Part shown: positions 56,158-63,268 of the stretch, in pieces
Layout of the letters: each line of letters begins with the position of its first letter
Numbering within the stretch: the first letter of the stretch is position 1
Made by a program: the position numbers and the translations under genes
Notes under the pieces: generated by a model
The model's input: the letters and a program-made list of their open reading frames with translations, nothing else
Database searches by the model: none
What the model was told of the DNA's origin: nothing
Source of the DNA: CAVQCX01 sp963775335
GTDB lineage: Bacteria > Pseudomonadota > Gammaproteobacteria > Chromatiales > Chromatiaceae
Assembly: GCA_963775335.1 (NCBI GenBank)
Contig: CAVZIJ010000003.1
Location: 992,001 to 1,056,000, forward strand
Direction: 5' to 3'
DNA: 64,000 bases

Positions 56158-56189
56158 AAAGACCAACTGACGTTGGTCTTTTCGCTTTT
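56158..56189 (+). terminator. Rho-independent terminator of aprMBA
   Basis: AAAGACCAAC, loop TGAC, GTTGGTCTTT and then TTCGCTTTT: a perfect 10-bp stem with a T-rich tail. It would end the aprMBA message before the 133-aa gene, allowing that gene to be read through at a lower level. Confidence 0.85.
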
Positions 56190-56222
56190 ACGACGAACGC
56201 AAAATATTGACTGGGTAGACCA

Positions 56223-56624
56223 ATGAGTACGATGACTGAAGCGCCCGAAGTACCCAAGGAAGCACAAGGCCTCAAGAACATCCTGGACCATACCGATGAA
56301 GAGATTCTGGAGATCGCTCATCCCATGTGGGCAGAGCTGATCAAGTATTCCAACAAGGGTCAGTACGGTAAATTCATCAAGAAATTTTCCTACAATTTGC
56401 TGTTCGGCTTGAACGAGGTCGAGCTTGGAAAGCAGTTCACCAAGAGCCAGCTGTCGCGGAACCTGGACCCGAATTGCGACTTTCTGGGTCTTATTCACCG
56501 CGGCGAGCATGTCACGTGCCTGTACCGTGTCCGGAGCACCAAGAGAGAAGGCGAGTGGCTGGGTCGTATGGTGCTCGGCTATGAGGACGGTGAAGTCAGA
56601 ATCTTCGGCGCCTCCATCTTCTAG
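56223..56624 (+). CDS. Unknown soluble protein next to apr operon (133 aa)
   Basis: I do not recognise the family. The 133-aa protein starts with an acidic helix (ILDHTDEEILEIAHPMWAEL), continues IKYSNKGQYGKFIKKFSYNL and ends in beta-rich CLYRVRSTKREGEWLGRMVL and VRIFGASIF. The alpha-then-beta build would fit an NTF2/SnoaL-like fold, which is a guess. It lies 33 bp behind the apr terminator and 26 bp ahead of the SlyD-like gene on the same strand; codon use resembles apr. A role tied to APS reductase is plausible. Confidence 0.75.
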   Translation: MSTMTEAPEVPKEAQGLKNILDHTDEEILEIAHPMWAELIKYSNKGQYGKFIKKFSYNLLFGLNEVELGKQFTKSQLSRNLDPNCDFLGLIHRGEHVTCLYRVRSTKREGEWLGRMVLGYEDGEVRIFGASIF

Positions 56625-56650
56625 GATGGCCGTACTCAATCGAGACAATC

Positions 56651-57172
56651 ATGACTGAGATTATCAAAGACATCATTACCGACGGAAAATACGTCGAACT
56701 GAAATACAAGATTATCAACGTCCGAACCGACAGTGTCTTAACCGAAGTCGAGTACCCTCTGGGCTACGTACAGGGTGTCAATGAGGTGCTTGCCCCTGCA
56801 GTCATGCGGGAGCTCGAAGGCAAGGCGGCAGGCGATACCATCGAAGTGCCGATTGACTGCAACCAGATCTACGGGCCCCGGGACGAATCCCTGGTCATTA
56901 CCGATATAATCGAGAACGTCCCGGAGAAATACCGCGAAGTCGGCACGGCTATCCTGATGGAGAACGGCAAGGGGCAGACCCGGACTTTCATTGTGACCCG
57001 CATAGTCGGCGACTACATCACTATCGACGGCAACAATCCGCTTTGCGGCCGGGAAGTGATATTCAAGCTCGAGATACTGACGGTTCGCGATGCCACCGAA
57101 GAAGAGATCCAGTTCGGTGGCAAGATTGAAGAAGGACCCGATCTCCCCGAGGGCACCCGAGTCCCAGTCTGA
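56651..57172 (+). CDS. SlyD-like FKBP-type peptidyl-prolyl isomerase
   Basis: A 173-aa protein. It keeps the SlyD outline: KYVELKYKIINVRTDSVL, YPLGYVQGVNEVLAPAVMRE (the FKBP-loop equivalent of the usual L-x-G-x-G motif), AAGDTIEVPI, an insert-in-flap region, and DGNNPLCGREVIFKLEILTV closing the FKBP strand. The His-rich metal tail of E. coli SlyD is absent. It probably helps fold or load a metalloprotein. Directly behind the 133-aa gene, it could serve the apr products, an inference from position alone. Confidence 0.85.
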   Translation: MTEIIKDIITDGKYVELKYKIINVRTDSVLTEVEYPLGYVQGVNEVLAPAVMRELEGKAAGDTIEVPIDCNQIYGPRDESLVITDIIENVPEKYREVGTAILMENGKGQTRTFIVTRIVGDYITIDGNNPLCGREVIFKLEILTVRDATEEEIQFGGKIEEGPDLPEGTRVPV

Positions 57173-57250
57173 CGGCGGCCACGGTGGCCACAAGGGGCGG
57201 CCTGGCCTACAGGCGCTGGAAAGAGGGCCTGAAAGGACGCAGGATGTGGG

Positions 57251-57278
57251 GCCGCGCGCCCATGCAGGGTCGCGCGGC
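57251..57278. terminator. GC hairpin between convergent genes
   Basis: GCCGCGCG (57251-57258) and CGCGCGGC (57271-57278) form a perfect 8-bp stem between the SlyD-like gene and the convergent 53-aa gene. It has no T tract, so terminator function is only suggested by position. Confidence 0.4.
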
Positions 57279-57286
57279 GCTTGGGG

Positions 57287-57448
57287 TTACGGACGCTTCG
57301 GCGTGGTGTACTTGGCCTCCTTCTGAAACGATTCCCAGATGGTGTCGTAGCCCACATAACCCTTTTCATTCGCTTCTTTCTGACGGGTGGTCAGGAAGCG
57401 CGATTTGCCCTCGGGAACCTTCGGCCGGACCTTGGGTGCATCACTCAT
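57287..57448 (-). CDS. 53-aa small soluble protein of unknown function
   Basis: A clear small gene: CGGAGG lies 6 bases ahead of the ATG at 57448. The product begins MSDAPKVRPKVPEGKSRFLT, continues TRQKEANEKGYVGYDTIWES and ends in FQKEAKYTTPKRP. It is basic, Pro/Lys/Tyr-rich and lacks any membrane segment. No family is recognised. It is convergent to the apr-linked genes, has its own good ribosome binding site and sensible codon use, so I consider it real. Confidence 0.65.
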   Translation of the reverse strand: MSDAPKVRPKVPEGKSRFLTTRQKEANEKGYVGYDTIWESFQKEAKYTTPKRP

Positions 57449-57486
57449 AATCTACCTCCGTTAAGCGGCAATAGCGGGGGGGGTGC

Positions 57487-57551
57487 GAGTTTGGGGTCAG
57501 GGTAGAAACTCAGAGTCCGGTAACAAGCGAGTTTTTGCTCTGACCCCAAAC
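57487..57551. repeat. GGGGTCAG-bounded palindromic element, copy A
   Basis: The element runs GAGTTTGGGGTCAGG...GTAGAAACTC...GCGAGTTTTTGCTCTGACCCC. The ends GGGGTCAG and CTGACCCC are exact inverted repeats and GAAACTC/GAGTTT pair inside, giving a long imperfect hairpin. Copy B at 57998 matches nearly base for base. Confidence 0.85.
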
Positions 57552-57997
57552 ATCGACCCCAAACATCATAAATATCACCACAAACATCACCAAATATCAC
57601 TCGAAACATCACTGATGCCCTGGCGGCCCTCGGCCCCACCTGAGCTCGCGGCGGCACCAAGGCACCGAGGGCCTCGAAGCCATCGCGCGCGCGAACGCCG
57701 AGGCGGTCATCGCCAGCGGCGAACGCGCGCAGCGCGTCGAGGTCCGTCGGGTGCCGCTTGACCAGGGCGGCCCGGTCCTGGGCGCGCAGCCCGACCCTAA
57801 CCAGCGCGGGCAAGCCCGGGTAGCGGCGAAGCTCGGGGGTGGGGTTTTCCGTGCGCAAGGCTTCCCGATACAGCCGCAGCAGCGGGCCGGTCCTGACCGG
57901 AGGCCAGAGCCGGGCGATGCCCTCCTCGCGCTCGCGCAGCTTGAGCGCCTGGGCGGAGGTCAGGTTATATTACCCGCCACCCGCATGGGTGTCGAGG

Positions 57998-58062
57998 GAG
58001 TTTGGGGTCAGGGTAGAAACTCAGAGTCCGGTAACAAGCGAGTTCTTGCTCTGACCCGAAAT
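57998..58062. repeat. GGGGTCAG-bounded palindromic element, copy B
   Basis: This copy differs from copy A at only a few positions: C for T in GAGTTCTTGC, and CTGACCCG in place of CTGACCCC. Same orientation, about 510 bp apart. Confidence 0.85.
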
Positions 58063-58409
58063 ATCGGACCTCCCCCGCGCGCGGGAGGAAGCTGTCTCAA
58101 GCGGCCCGGGATAGGCCTGACGGGACCGTCAGCCGCCTGGACGTACAGGGACGTATTTACGGCCTGTCCCGTCAGCACCATCCCGGCCCGCACTCACCCA
58201 AACCTGTCTGCATGCCGACCGCGGCATCGGTGACGCCATTGCGAGTCCCCCGGCTGCGCCGGGGGCTTCCCTCACTGAGTTGCGTTGCCTGAAAGGTGCG
58301 GCACGTTGTCCCGGAATGTCCGTACGGGCAAACTGCACGCACAGGGGGGGCGGGCTGTCGTGCGCAGGGCTGGCTTCGCGTATCGTCCCGTCGGCCGTGC
58401 CTGCCGGGG

Positions 58410-58471
58410 TAAAACGGGGTCAGACTCCTTTTTTACTCTCTAAAACGGGGTCAGACTCCTTTTTTACTCTC
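58410..58471. repeat. 31-bp perfect tandem repeat, two units
   Basis: The 31-mer beginning TAAAACGGGGTCAGACTCC and ending TTTTTTACTCTC occurs twice without a gap. Each unit carries GGGGTCAG followed by a T tract. It abuts the first copy of the dispersed repeat at 58477. Confidence 0.9.
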
Positions 58472-58476
58472 AACAA

Positions 58477-58582
58477 CGCCCAGATGGCGGGCAACGACTC
58501 GGCGTCGGTCAGGGAAACGCCCCAATCCATAGCAGGTAGGCCTCTGCTAAGAGCCCGCTCGCGAGCGGTCGTTGCTACAAAG
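58477..58582. repeat. Dispersed repeat R, copy 1
   Basis: This copy starts CGCCCAGATGGCGGGCAAC and includes ACGCCCCAATCCATAGCAGG and GAGCGGTCGTTGCTAC. Two further copies in the same orientation lie at 59959 and 61489. Copies 1 and 3 match over their full length, copy 2 over its first part. Confidence 0.85.
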
Positions 58583-58684
58583 CGAGCACCTGGCCCTCGC
58601 CCCATGCCGCCGGCTCTTACGGTGGGGGCTCCGGCGGTGGGTGTCCTCGCAGCCCGCTCGTAGCCCGTCGCCCGGGAGCCCGCT

Positions 58685-59854
58685 TCACAAGCGCGCGGCC
58701 GCCTCGGCGATCCCAGGCCAGGGAAAGACTTCGATGTCTTCGTAGGTGAGCGGCTCGTCTCCGCCGTAGACCAGCCAGGCGGGCAGGGCCTGATCGCCGG
58801 CGATCTTGACCCAACGCCTGAGCCCCTTCGCCCAATCGCGCACGAAGGTTGCGCCCGACTTGATCTCGACAGCTCGCAGACGGCCTTGCGTCTCGAACAG
58901 GAGGTCGATCTCATTGCCAGTGTTGTCCCGCCAGAAATAGAGATCGGCGGGCCTGCCCGCGTTGAAGCGCTGCTTGACGAATTCTCCGACCACCAGGGTC
59001 TCCAACAACGCGCCGCGCTGGGAATGGATGTTGAGGGCCGTCGGGTCCGTGATTCCGAGCAGCGCAGCGGCGAGGCCGGTGTCCAGGAAATAAAGCTTCG
59101 GGGTCTTGACCAGCCGCTTGCCGAAGTTCGCGTGATGCGGCCGTAGCAGAAAAACCAGATAGCTTGCCTCCAGCACCGTGAGCCATTCCCGGGCCGTGGT
59201 GTGAGACACGGCGCAATCGTTGGCCAGGGAGGAGAGGTTGAGCAGTTGCCCGCTGCGCGCGGCGCACAGGCGCACGAAGCGCTGGAAGAGCGCCAGATCG
59301 CGCACCGCCAGCAGCTGGCGCACGTCGCGCTCCAGGTAGGTGGAGATGTAGTTCGGAAACCAGTCTCCGGGAGACAGCGGCCGGTCGTACAGGGGCGGGA
59401 ACCCGCCGCGCCACATCAGCGTATCGAGGTCGGCCGGCAGCAGGCCCGCACCGTCCAGCTCAGCCAGCGAGAAAGGCAGCAGCTCGATGCGCCCGACACG
59501 GCCCGCCAAGGACTGGCCGATGTGCGACATCAGCCCGAATTGCTGCGACCCGGTGAGTATGAAATCGCCCATGCGCGCACGGCTGTCGACCAGGCTTTGC
59601 AAGTAGGACACCAGCTCGGGCACGCGCTGAACCTCGTCGATGACCGCACCGTCCGGGAATCGGGCCAGGAACCCGCGTGGGTCGTCCTGGGCGTGCTCGC
59701 GCCGGTCCGGGTCTTCCAGGCTGACGTAGGCGCGCTCGGCGAATACGGACCGGGCGAGGGTGGTCTTCCCGGATTGGCGCGGCCCGGTAATCGCGAGAAC
59801 CGGAAATCCCCGCGCCAGACGCAGCGCGGTCTCCTTGGCTTGACGGGGTATCAT
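58685..59854 (-). CDS. AAA ATPase with DUF4143 domain
   Basis: A 389-aa protein. The AAA_14 ATPase part has Walker A AITGPRQSGKTTLARSVF and Walker B DGAVIDEVQRVPEL, then LTGSQQFGLM (sensor region) and ERDVRQLLAVRDLALFQRFV. The DUF4143 part starts with a winged-helix-like NDCAVSHTTAREWLTVLEAS and carries a nuclease-like FWRDNTGNEIDLLFE...AVEIKSG core. Such stand-alone ATPases are common in accessory DNA and their role is unknown. It is bracketed by copies 1 and 2 of repeat R. Confidence 0.92.
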   Translation of the reverse strand: MIPRQAKETALRLARGFPVLAITGPRQSGKTTLARSVFAERAYVSLEDPDRREHAQDDPRGFLARFPDGAVIDEVQRVPELVSYLQSLVDSRARMGDFILTGSQQFGLMSHIGQSLAGRVGRIELLPFSLAELDGAGLLPADLDTLMWRGGFPPLYDRPLSPGDWFPNYISTYLERDVRQLLAVRDLALFQRFVRLCAARSGQLLNLSSLANDCAVSHTTAREWLTVLEASYLVFLLRPHHANFGKRLVKTPKLYFLDTGLAAALLGITDPTALNIHSQRGALLETLVVGEFVKQRFNAGRPADLYFWRDNTGNEIDLLFETQGRLRAVEIKSGATFVRDWAKGLRRWVKIAGDQALPAWLVYGGDEPLTYEDIEVFPWPGIAEAAARL

Positions 59855-59862
59855 GACTCAAT

Positions 59863-59891
59863 ATCTTACAAATTGAAGGTTGAAGTTTCAA
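59863..59891 (-). promoter_or_regulatory. Sigma-70-type promoter for the AAA ATPase gene
   Basis: On the minus strand TTGAAA (59891-59886), 17-bp spacer, TAAGAT (59868-59863). Transcription would begin around 59856, only a base or two before the ATG at 59854, implying a nearly leaderless message. The gap is locally AT-rich. Confidence 0.5.
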
Positions 59892-59958
59892 TTAGCATAA
59901 ATATCGCATTATTGGGACGCCCGCCCGGCGCGTCCCCACCCGGCGCGCTTTCTCATGG

Positions 59959-60024
59959 CGCCCAGATGGCGGGCAACGACTCGGCTTCGGTACACGAGAC
60001 GCCCCAATCCATAGCACGTAGGCC
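59959..60024. repeat. Dispersed repeat R, copy 2 (shorter)
   Basis: This copy matches copies 1 and 3 from CGCCCAGATGGCGGGCAAC to CCCCAATCCATAGCACGTAGG, then diverges. The sequence GGTGGGTGTCCTCGCAGCC shortly after (60042) also recurs near copies 1 and 3. It cuts into the Ig-like pseudogene's 3' side. Confidence 0.85.
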
Positions 60025-60059
60025 CCCTGGCAAGGGGCTCCTACGGTGGGTGTCCTCGC

Positions 60060-60380
60060 AGCCTTTGTGTAGGTCCAGTGGTTGGTGCTGTCGGAGGCGC
60101 GGATCTGCCGGCCGTTGAGCCAGACGCTCGCATCGGCTTCCTTGCTGCCACCCACCGCCAGGGTCCTGATGTCGGTGGAGCTGGGGGCGGCATCGAGCAC
60201 CGAGGCCGGCGGGGGGATGCGGTCCAGGGTGAAGGCGACATTGAACACCGCCGAGACGAGCCCCACCCGGTCGCGCAGCTGGCCCTGGACCCGCCAGAGG
60301 CCGTCAGCGAAGCCGCCCAGGGGGGCGACAAGCTGGATCGCTTGGCTCCCTGTTGACCTTGGCCTGCCGGGTGCATGAAT
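60060..60380 (-). pseudogene. Fragment of a large surface protein with Ig-like repeat
   Basis: The minus frame reads LVAPLGGFADGLWRVQGQLR, FTLDRIPPPASVLDAAPSST and TLAVGGSKEADASVWLNGRQ, which has the shape of a bacterial Ig-like/adhesin repeat unit (F-T-L-D-R-x-P-P...G-x-K-E-A...W-x-N-G). It has no start codon, a stop at 60381 just upstream, and runs into repeat R on the 3' side. A detached exon-like piece of a longer gene, not functional alone. Confidence 0.6.
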
Positions 60381-60468
60381 TCAGGATGAACGTCGGTTTC
60401 CCGGCGTCTTAGCTATACCCTGATAATGGCCATCAGGGACGCTCGACATAGAGCCGCAGGTACAACAC

Positions 60469-60612
60469 ATGCTGCAGATACTCGAACACCTTTCGCCAGA
60501 GCGACGAGCCGAGGTGGAGGACTTCATCGACTTTCTACAATCGCGAGATCACAATCAGAGCAGCGGCGTCCTATTGGGTAGCGCGCCGCCGAGATCCCGT
60601 CTCGAATCGTAG
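60469..60612 (+). CDS. Small DUF2281-like protein (orphan antitoxin-type)
   Basis: A 47-aa product, LQILEHLSPERRAEVEDFID then FLQSR, matching the I-x-x-L-P-x-E-x-x-x-E-V-x-D-F-I-x-F-L helix pair of DUF2281 and VapB-like antitoxins. The stop leaves a short Ser/Arg tail. No toxin follows within 48 bp; instead a second antitoxin-like gene starts. It could be a remnant or an antitoxin for a lost PIN toxin. Confidence 0.55.
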   Translation: MLQILEHLSPERRAEVEDFIDFLQSRDHNQSSGVLLGSAPPRSRLES

Positions 60613-60660
60613 CGTGCTGCAAAGAGCAACCTCCCCCTGCCCTTCTGCGGAGAAAAATTC

Positions 60661-60924
60661 ATGACCACAGTGACAATCGATTTACCGGACAATATCGCAA
60701 GAGAGGCCAGAGACGCCGGACTGCTCACGCCCGAGTCCTTAGCGCAGCTGCTCAAGGACGCCGTACGCTGTCGGGCGGGCCGGGAATTGCTGGACGTGGC
60801 TAAGCGCCTCCAGGCAGCGGCCATCCCGCCCATGACCGAGGATGAGATTGTCGCCGAGGTCAAGGCGGTTCGCGCCGAACGCCGCATCCGTCAGTCCAAG
60901 GCCGACGATGCGGGCCGTTCTTGA
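60661..60924 (+). CDS. VapB-like antitoxin
   Basis: An 87-aa protein with an N-terminal ribbon-helix-helix-like segment TTVTIDLPDNIAREARDAGL and a charged C-terminal helix (MTEDEIVAEVKAVRAERRIR) that would bind the toxin. GGAG lies eight bases before the ATG. It overlaps the PIN gene by 17 bp, the standard toxin-antitoxin layout. Confidence 0.8.
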   Translation: MTTVTIDLPDNIAREARDAGLLTPESLAQLLKDAVRCRAGRELLDVAKRLQAAAIPPMTEDEIVAEVKAVRAERRIRQSKADDAGRS

Positions 60925-61339
60925 TACCGACGTCGTCATCTCGGCGCTGCTCTGGGGTGGCAACCCGCTGAAGCTGTTTGAGTTGGCCACCGAAGGCTGC
61001 CTCGTGCTGCACACCTCGCCCGCACTGCTGACCGAGCTCGAAGAGGTGCTCAAGCGCGATCACCTGACCCGAAGGCTGGCAAGCCAGCAAACCTCTATCG
61101 AGGAAGCTATCCGCCTGTATACAGCGCTATGCATTCCGGTGACGCCTCTTTCCACACCTCGCGCAGTACCCACAGAAATCGACGACGATCAAGTCATCGC
61201 CTGCGCCTTGGGTGCCGGGGCAACGCTGATCGTTTCCGGTGACAGCGATCTGTTGGTGTTGCACCCTTGGCGCGGCATCCAGATCCTCAACTCTGCCCAG
61301 GCAGTGCGGTTTGTCATGAGCGCGAAGGCCGAACGCTGA
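60908..61339 (+). CDS. PIN-domain toxin (COG1569-type)
   Basis: A 143-aa PIN ribonuclease. First acidic motif VLDTDVVISALLWGGNP, then LLTELEEVLKRDHL with a conserved Glu, DDDQVIACALGAGATLIVSG and DSDLLVLHPWRGIQIL. I start at the ATG at 60908, which begins the family N terminus MRAVLDTD. It forms a pair with the antitoxin just upstream and should cut RNA when freed. Confidence 0.87.
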   Translation: MRAVLDTDVVISALLWGGNPLKLFELATEGCLVLHTSPALLTELEEVLKRDHLTRRLASQQTSIEEAIRLYTALCIPVTPLSTPRAVPTEIDDDQVIACALGAGATLIVSGDSDLLVLHPWRGIQILNSAQAVRFVMSAKAER

Positions 61340-61488
61340 GCGGGCAAAAGCCAATCGAGGAAGTGGCGGATTTAATTTTCGGCATTCGGAGAAACCAGAG
61401 CCAGTTCCCGTATCCCAGAGTGCCGCCTTATCGGGACACCCATCCTACGCGACCCACTCTACGCGCCACCCTGCCCGCCCTCTCATAA

Positions 61489-61593
61489 CGCCCAGATGGC
61501 AAACAACCACTCGGCGTCGGTCAGGGAGACGCCCCAATCCATAGGAGGTACGCCTCTGCCAAGAGCCCGCTCGGAAGCGGTCGTTGCTACAAA
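61489..61593. repeat. Dispersed repeat R, copy 3
   Basis: Starts CGCCCAGATGGCAAACAAC and ends AGCGGTCGTTGCTACAAAG, near-identical to copy 1 with a few substitutions. TGGGTGTCCTCGTAGCC follows, as near the other copies. Confidence 0.85.
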
Positions 61594-61785
61594 GTGGGTG
61601 TCCTCGTAGCCGCCTATAGGTTAGCTTGGTCCGACCCCGAGTCGGCCAATCGAGTCCGGCCCCATTGACCATTGCTCCCTTAAACACGCATTTTTGGCCT
61701 TGGAATGGCCCTTCTAAGCCTGATTTCGAGAACTTTTGTCGTTTATTCAACATGTTAACTTGGTCCGACGTAACTTCTCAATAAG

Positions 61786-61843
61786 TCACGGCCTAGCAGA
61801 CACAGCGGCTGCCCGGTCGCGAATGATATCGGCTAATGGAGGA
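61786..61843 (-). pseudogene. C-terminal end of the IS66-like transposase, cut off by an IS
   Basis: Joining this piece to the part right of 63495 at the duplicated GGAGGA restores one frame: ...CASIPPL then ADIIRDRAAAVSARP and a TGA at 61786-61788. I-P-P-L-x-D-L/I-I-R is the usual end of such transposases. So the target gene was intact before the IS landed. Confidence 0.8.
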
Positions 61844-61864
61844 ACTGAAGTTTCTTGTTTTTCC

Positions 61865-63196
61865 TCACGCGACGAGGCGCATGATAGTTGAGATCAAAGG
61901 ATTTCGATCCGGTTTGCGCGAATTCTGGCAATTGATACCAAAACCCTCGTTGGCCAGGTGTTTGGCGAGGGACCTTCGTGCGTCCCCGAAGGCAAACTCG
62001 GTGGTCTTTTGCGAAGCGTAGCGCCGCGCCGGGGCTTGAGGCAAGTGCTCGGCGTAGATCCAGGTGATGGTGGTGGCTGCCATGCAGAAATGCAGGTGAT
62101 TGGTAACCGACTCGGGTTTGCGCGTCTGAGTCTCGGTGCTGCCGATCTCTTGTTTGATCTCGCGGAACCCCGCTTCGATTTTCCACCGCGCCGAGTAGTA
62201 TTCGATGATCTGCTCGACGCTGAGATCAAGGTCCGTGGTCAGCAGCGCAACCCATTGGCTCTTGCGGTAGACCCAGACGACACGCACACGGCAGCGCAAG
62301 GTCTTGAGCATCACGATACGCTGGGCGGCCACGACCTCGCGCAGGTCCCCGTACACATGCAGCGTATAGGTGCTGGCATGCTTGCGCATCGCATCGGCCA
62401 ACTGTGTCGCGTTACCGAGACGATTGCCATATTTCCTGGGTCTTCCGCCGCTACCCTTCTTCGCTGGTTCGGGGAGTGCGTAGAGAGCGGAGTTGACCCG
62501 CAACCGCGAGAGCAGATGGGCGCGCGTACCGAGCTGCTCTCGCAACGGCTTGAACAGTCCGTTGTTGCCGAACCAGCTGTCAGTGGCGATCAGCATCGGC
62601 GCGTTCTTGAAGACACTGCCAAGCTGTGCGATCAGCCGCACGGCCTGCTCGAACTTGCTGCGAAAGACCAGCGACTGGCGGCGCAGTTTCAGATCGGCGC
62701 CCTCCAAGCTCTTGCGGCGCAGATAAAAAGCGAAGGCCAGCGGCAAGCAGGCCCAGCGCCCGTGGATTTTCTTGAGCAGCCCCACGGTGAGGATGGTCTG
62801 CGCCCACGGATAGCGCGTCTGGTTGGTCTTGGCCGCATGATCGAAGGTACGCTGGCAGCCGAAGATGTGTTTGCCGGTCTTCGGGTTGATGGAATCATCA
62901 AGCGCCAGCAGCAGACGCCCATCGCTCAACGGGCTGGGGATACGCCGCCAGAGCAGATTCCACAGCCGCTCCCAGGGCAGCTTCACTGAAGCCATGAAGG
63001 TGTAGTAGCGCCACTCGGCGATACTCACACCGAACAGTGTCTCGATGGCCCGCAACAAGTTGGAGGTGCGCGAGGCGGTGATCGGCACGACGATCGCTTG
63101 CAATGTCAGGATGAGCCAGCGAAAGCGCTCCTGACCCTTGTCGTTGGCCGGAAACAGGGCTTGGAAATCGTTGGCGAGAGTGCGTAAGATAGGCAT
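61865..63196 (-). CDS. IS4-superfamily DDE transposase
   Basis: A 443-aa transposase. The catalytic acids are visible as LLLALDDSINPKTGKHI (first Asp), LIATDSWFGNNGLFK (second) and the IS4 signature Y-(2)-R-(3)-E-(6)-K in YSARWKIEAGFREIKQEIG. Intact from start to stop. Its leader carries a 9-bp inverted repeat around an internal promoter (63201-63268), a device that keeps outside transcripts from being translated. Confidence 0.93.
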   Translation of the reverse strand: MPILRTLANDFQALFPANDKGQERFRWLILTLQAIVVPITASRTSNLLRAIETLFGVSIAEWRYYTFMASVKLPWERLWNLLWRRIPSPLSDGRLLLALDDSINPKTGKHIFGCQRTFDHAAKTNQTRYPWAQTILTVGLLKKIHGRWACLPLAFAFYLRRKSLEGADLKLRRQSLVFRSKFEQAVRLIAQLGSVFKNAPMLIATDSWFGNNGLFKPLREQLGTRAHLLSRLRVNSALYALPEPAKKGSGGRPRKYGNRLGNATQLADAMRKHASTYTLHVYGDLREVVAAQRIVMLKTLRCRVRVVWVYRKSQWVALLTTDLDLSVEQIIEYYSARWKIEAGFREIKQEIGSTETQTRKPESVTNHLHFCMAATTITWIYAEHLPQAPARRYASQKTTEFAFGDARRSLAKHLANEGFGINCQNSRKPDRNPLISTIMRLVA

Positions 63197-63200
63197 CGAG

Positions 63201-63268
63201 TAGGGGCTCTTTTTGTTGGTAAATCATTGGCTTGTGCAACCTTGATTATACCTCGAATCGAGCCCCTA
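63201..63268 (-). promoter_or_regulatory. Leader hairpin with internal -10 box ahead of the IS transposase
   Basis: On the minus strand TAGGGGCTC (63268-63260) pairs with GAGCCCCTA (63209-63201), which ends 4 bases before the ATG at 63196. TATAAT (63250-63245) lies in the loop, so a transcript from it lacks the left arm and stays open, while read-through messages fold and hide the start. Confidence 0.6.

Larger units (their letters stand above)
57449..58684. other. 1.2-kb repeat-rich region without a supported gene
   Basis: It holds two copies of a GGGGTCAG-bounded element (57487, 57998), a run of AAACATC/AAATATC degenerate short repeats (57546-57610), a 31-bp perfect tandem (58410-58471) and the first copy of a roughly 100-bp dispersed repeat (58477). 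Between these, a forward stretch near 57665-57725 reads GLEAIARANAEAVIASGERA, which is phasin-like, but nothing around it continues the family. Confidence 0.6.
61340..61843. other. Region with repeat R copy 3 and the tail of the split IS66-like gene
   Basis: About 500 bp: no independent gene. It contains repeat R copy 3 (61489-61593) and, at its right end, the last codons of the interrupted transposase (61786-61843), ending exactly at the IS4-type element. Confidence 0.6.

Noticed and set aside
57610..57960. Possible phasin piece (GLEAIARANAEAVIASGERA) or, on the other strand, a 137-codon frame
   Set aside because: Only about 20 residues look phasin-like and the flanks do not continue; the opposite frame has no family either. 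Both strands cannot be coding, so neither was called.
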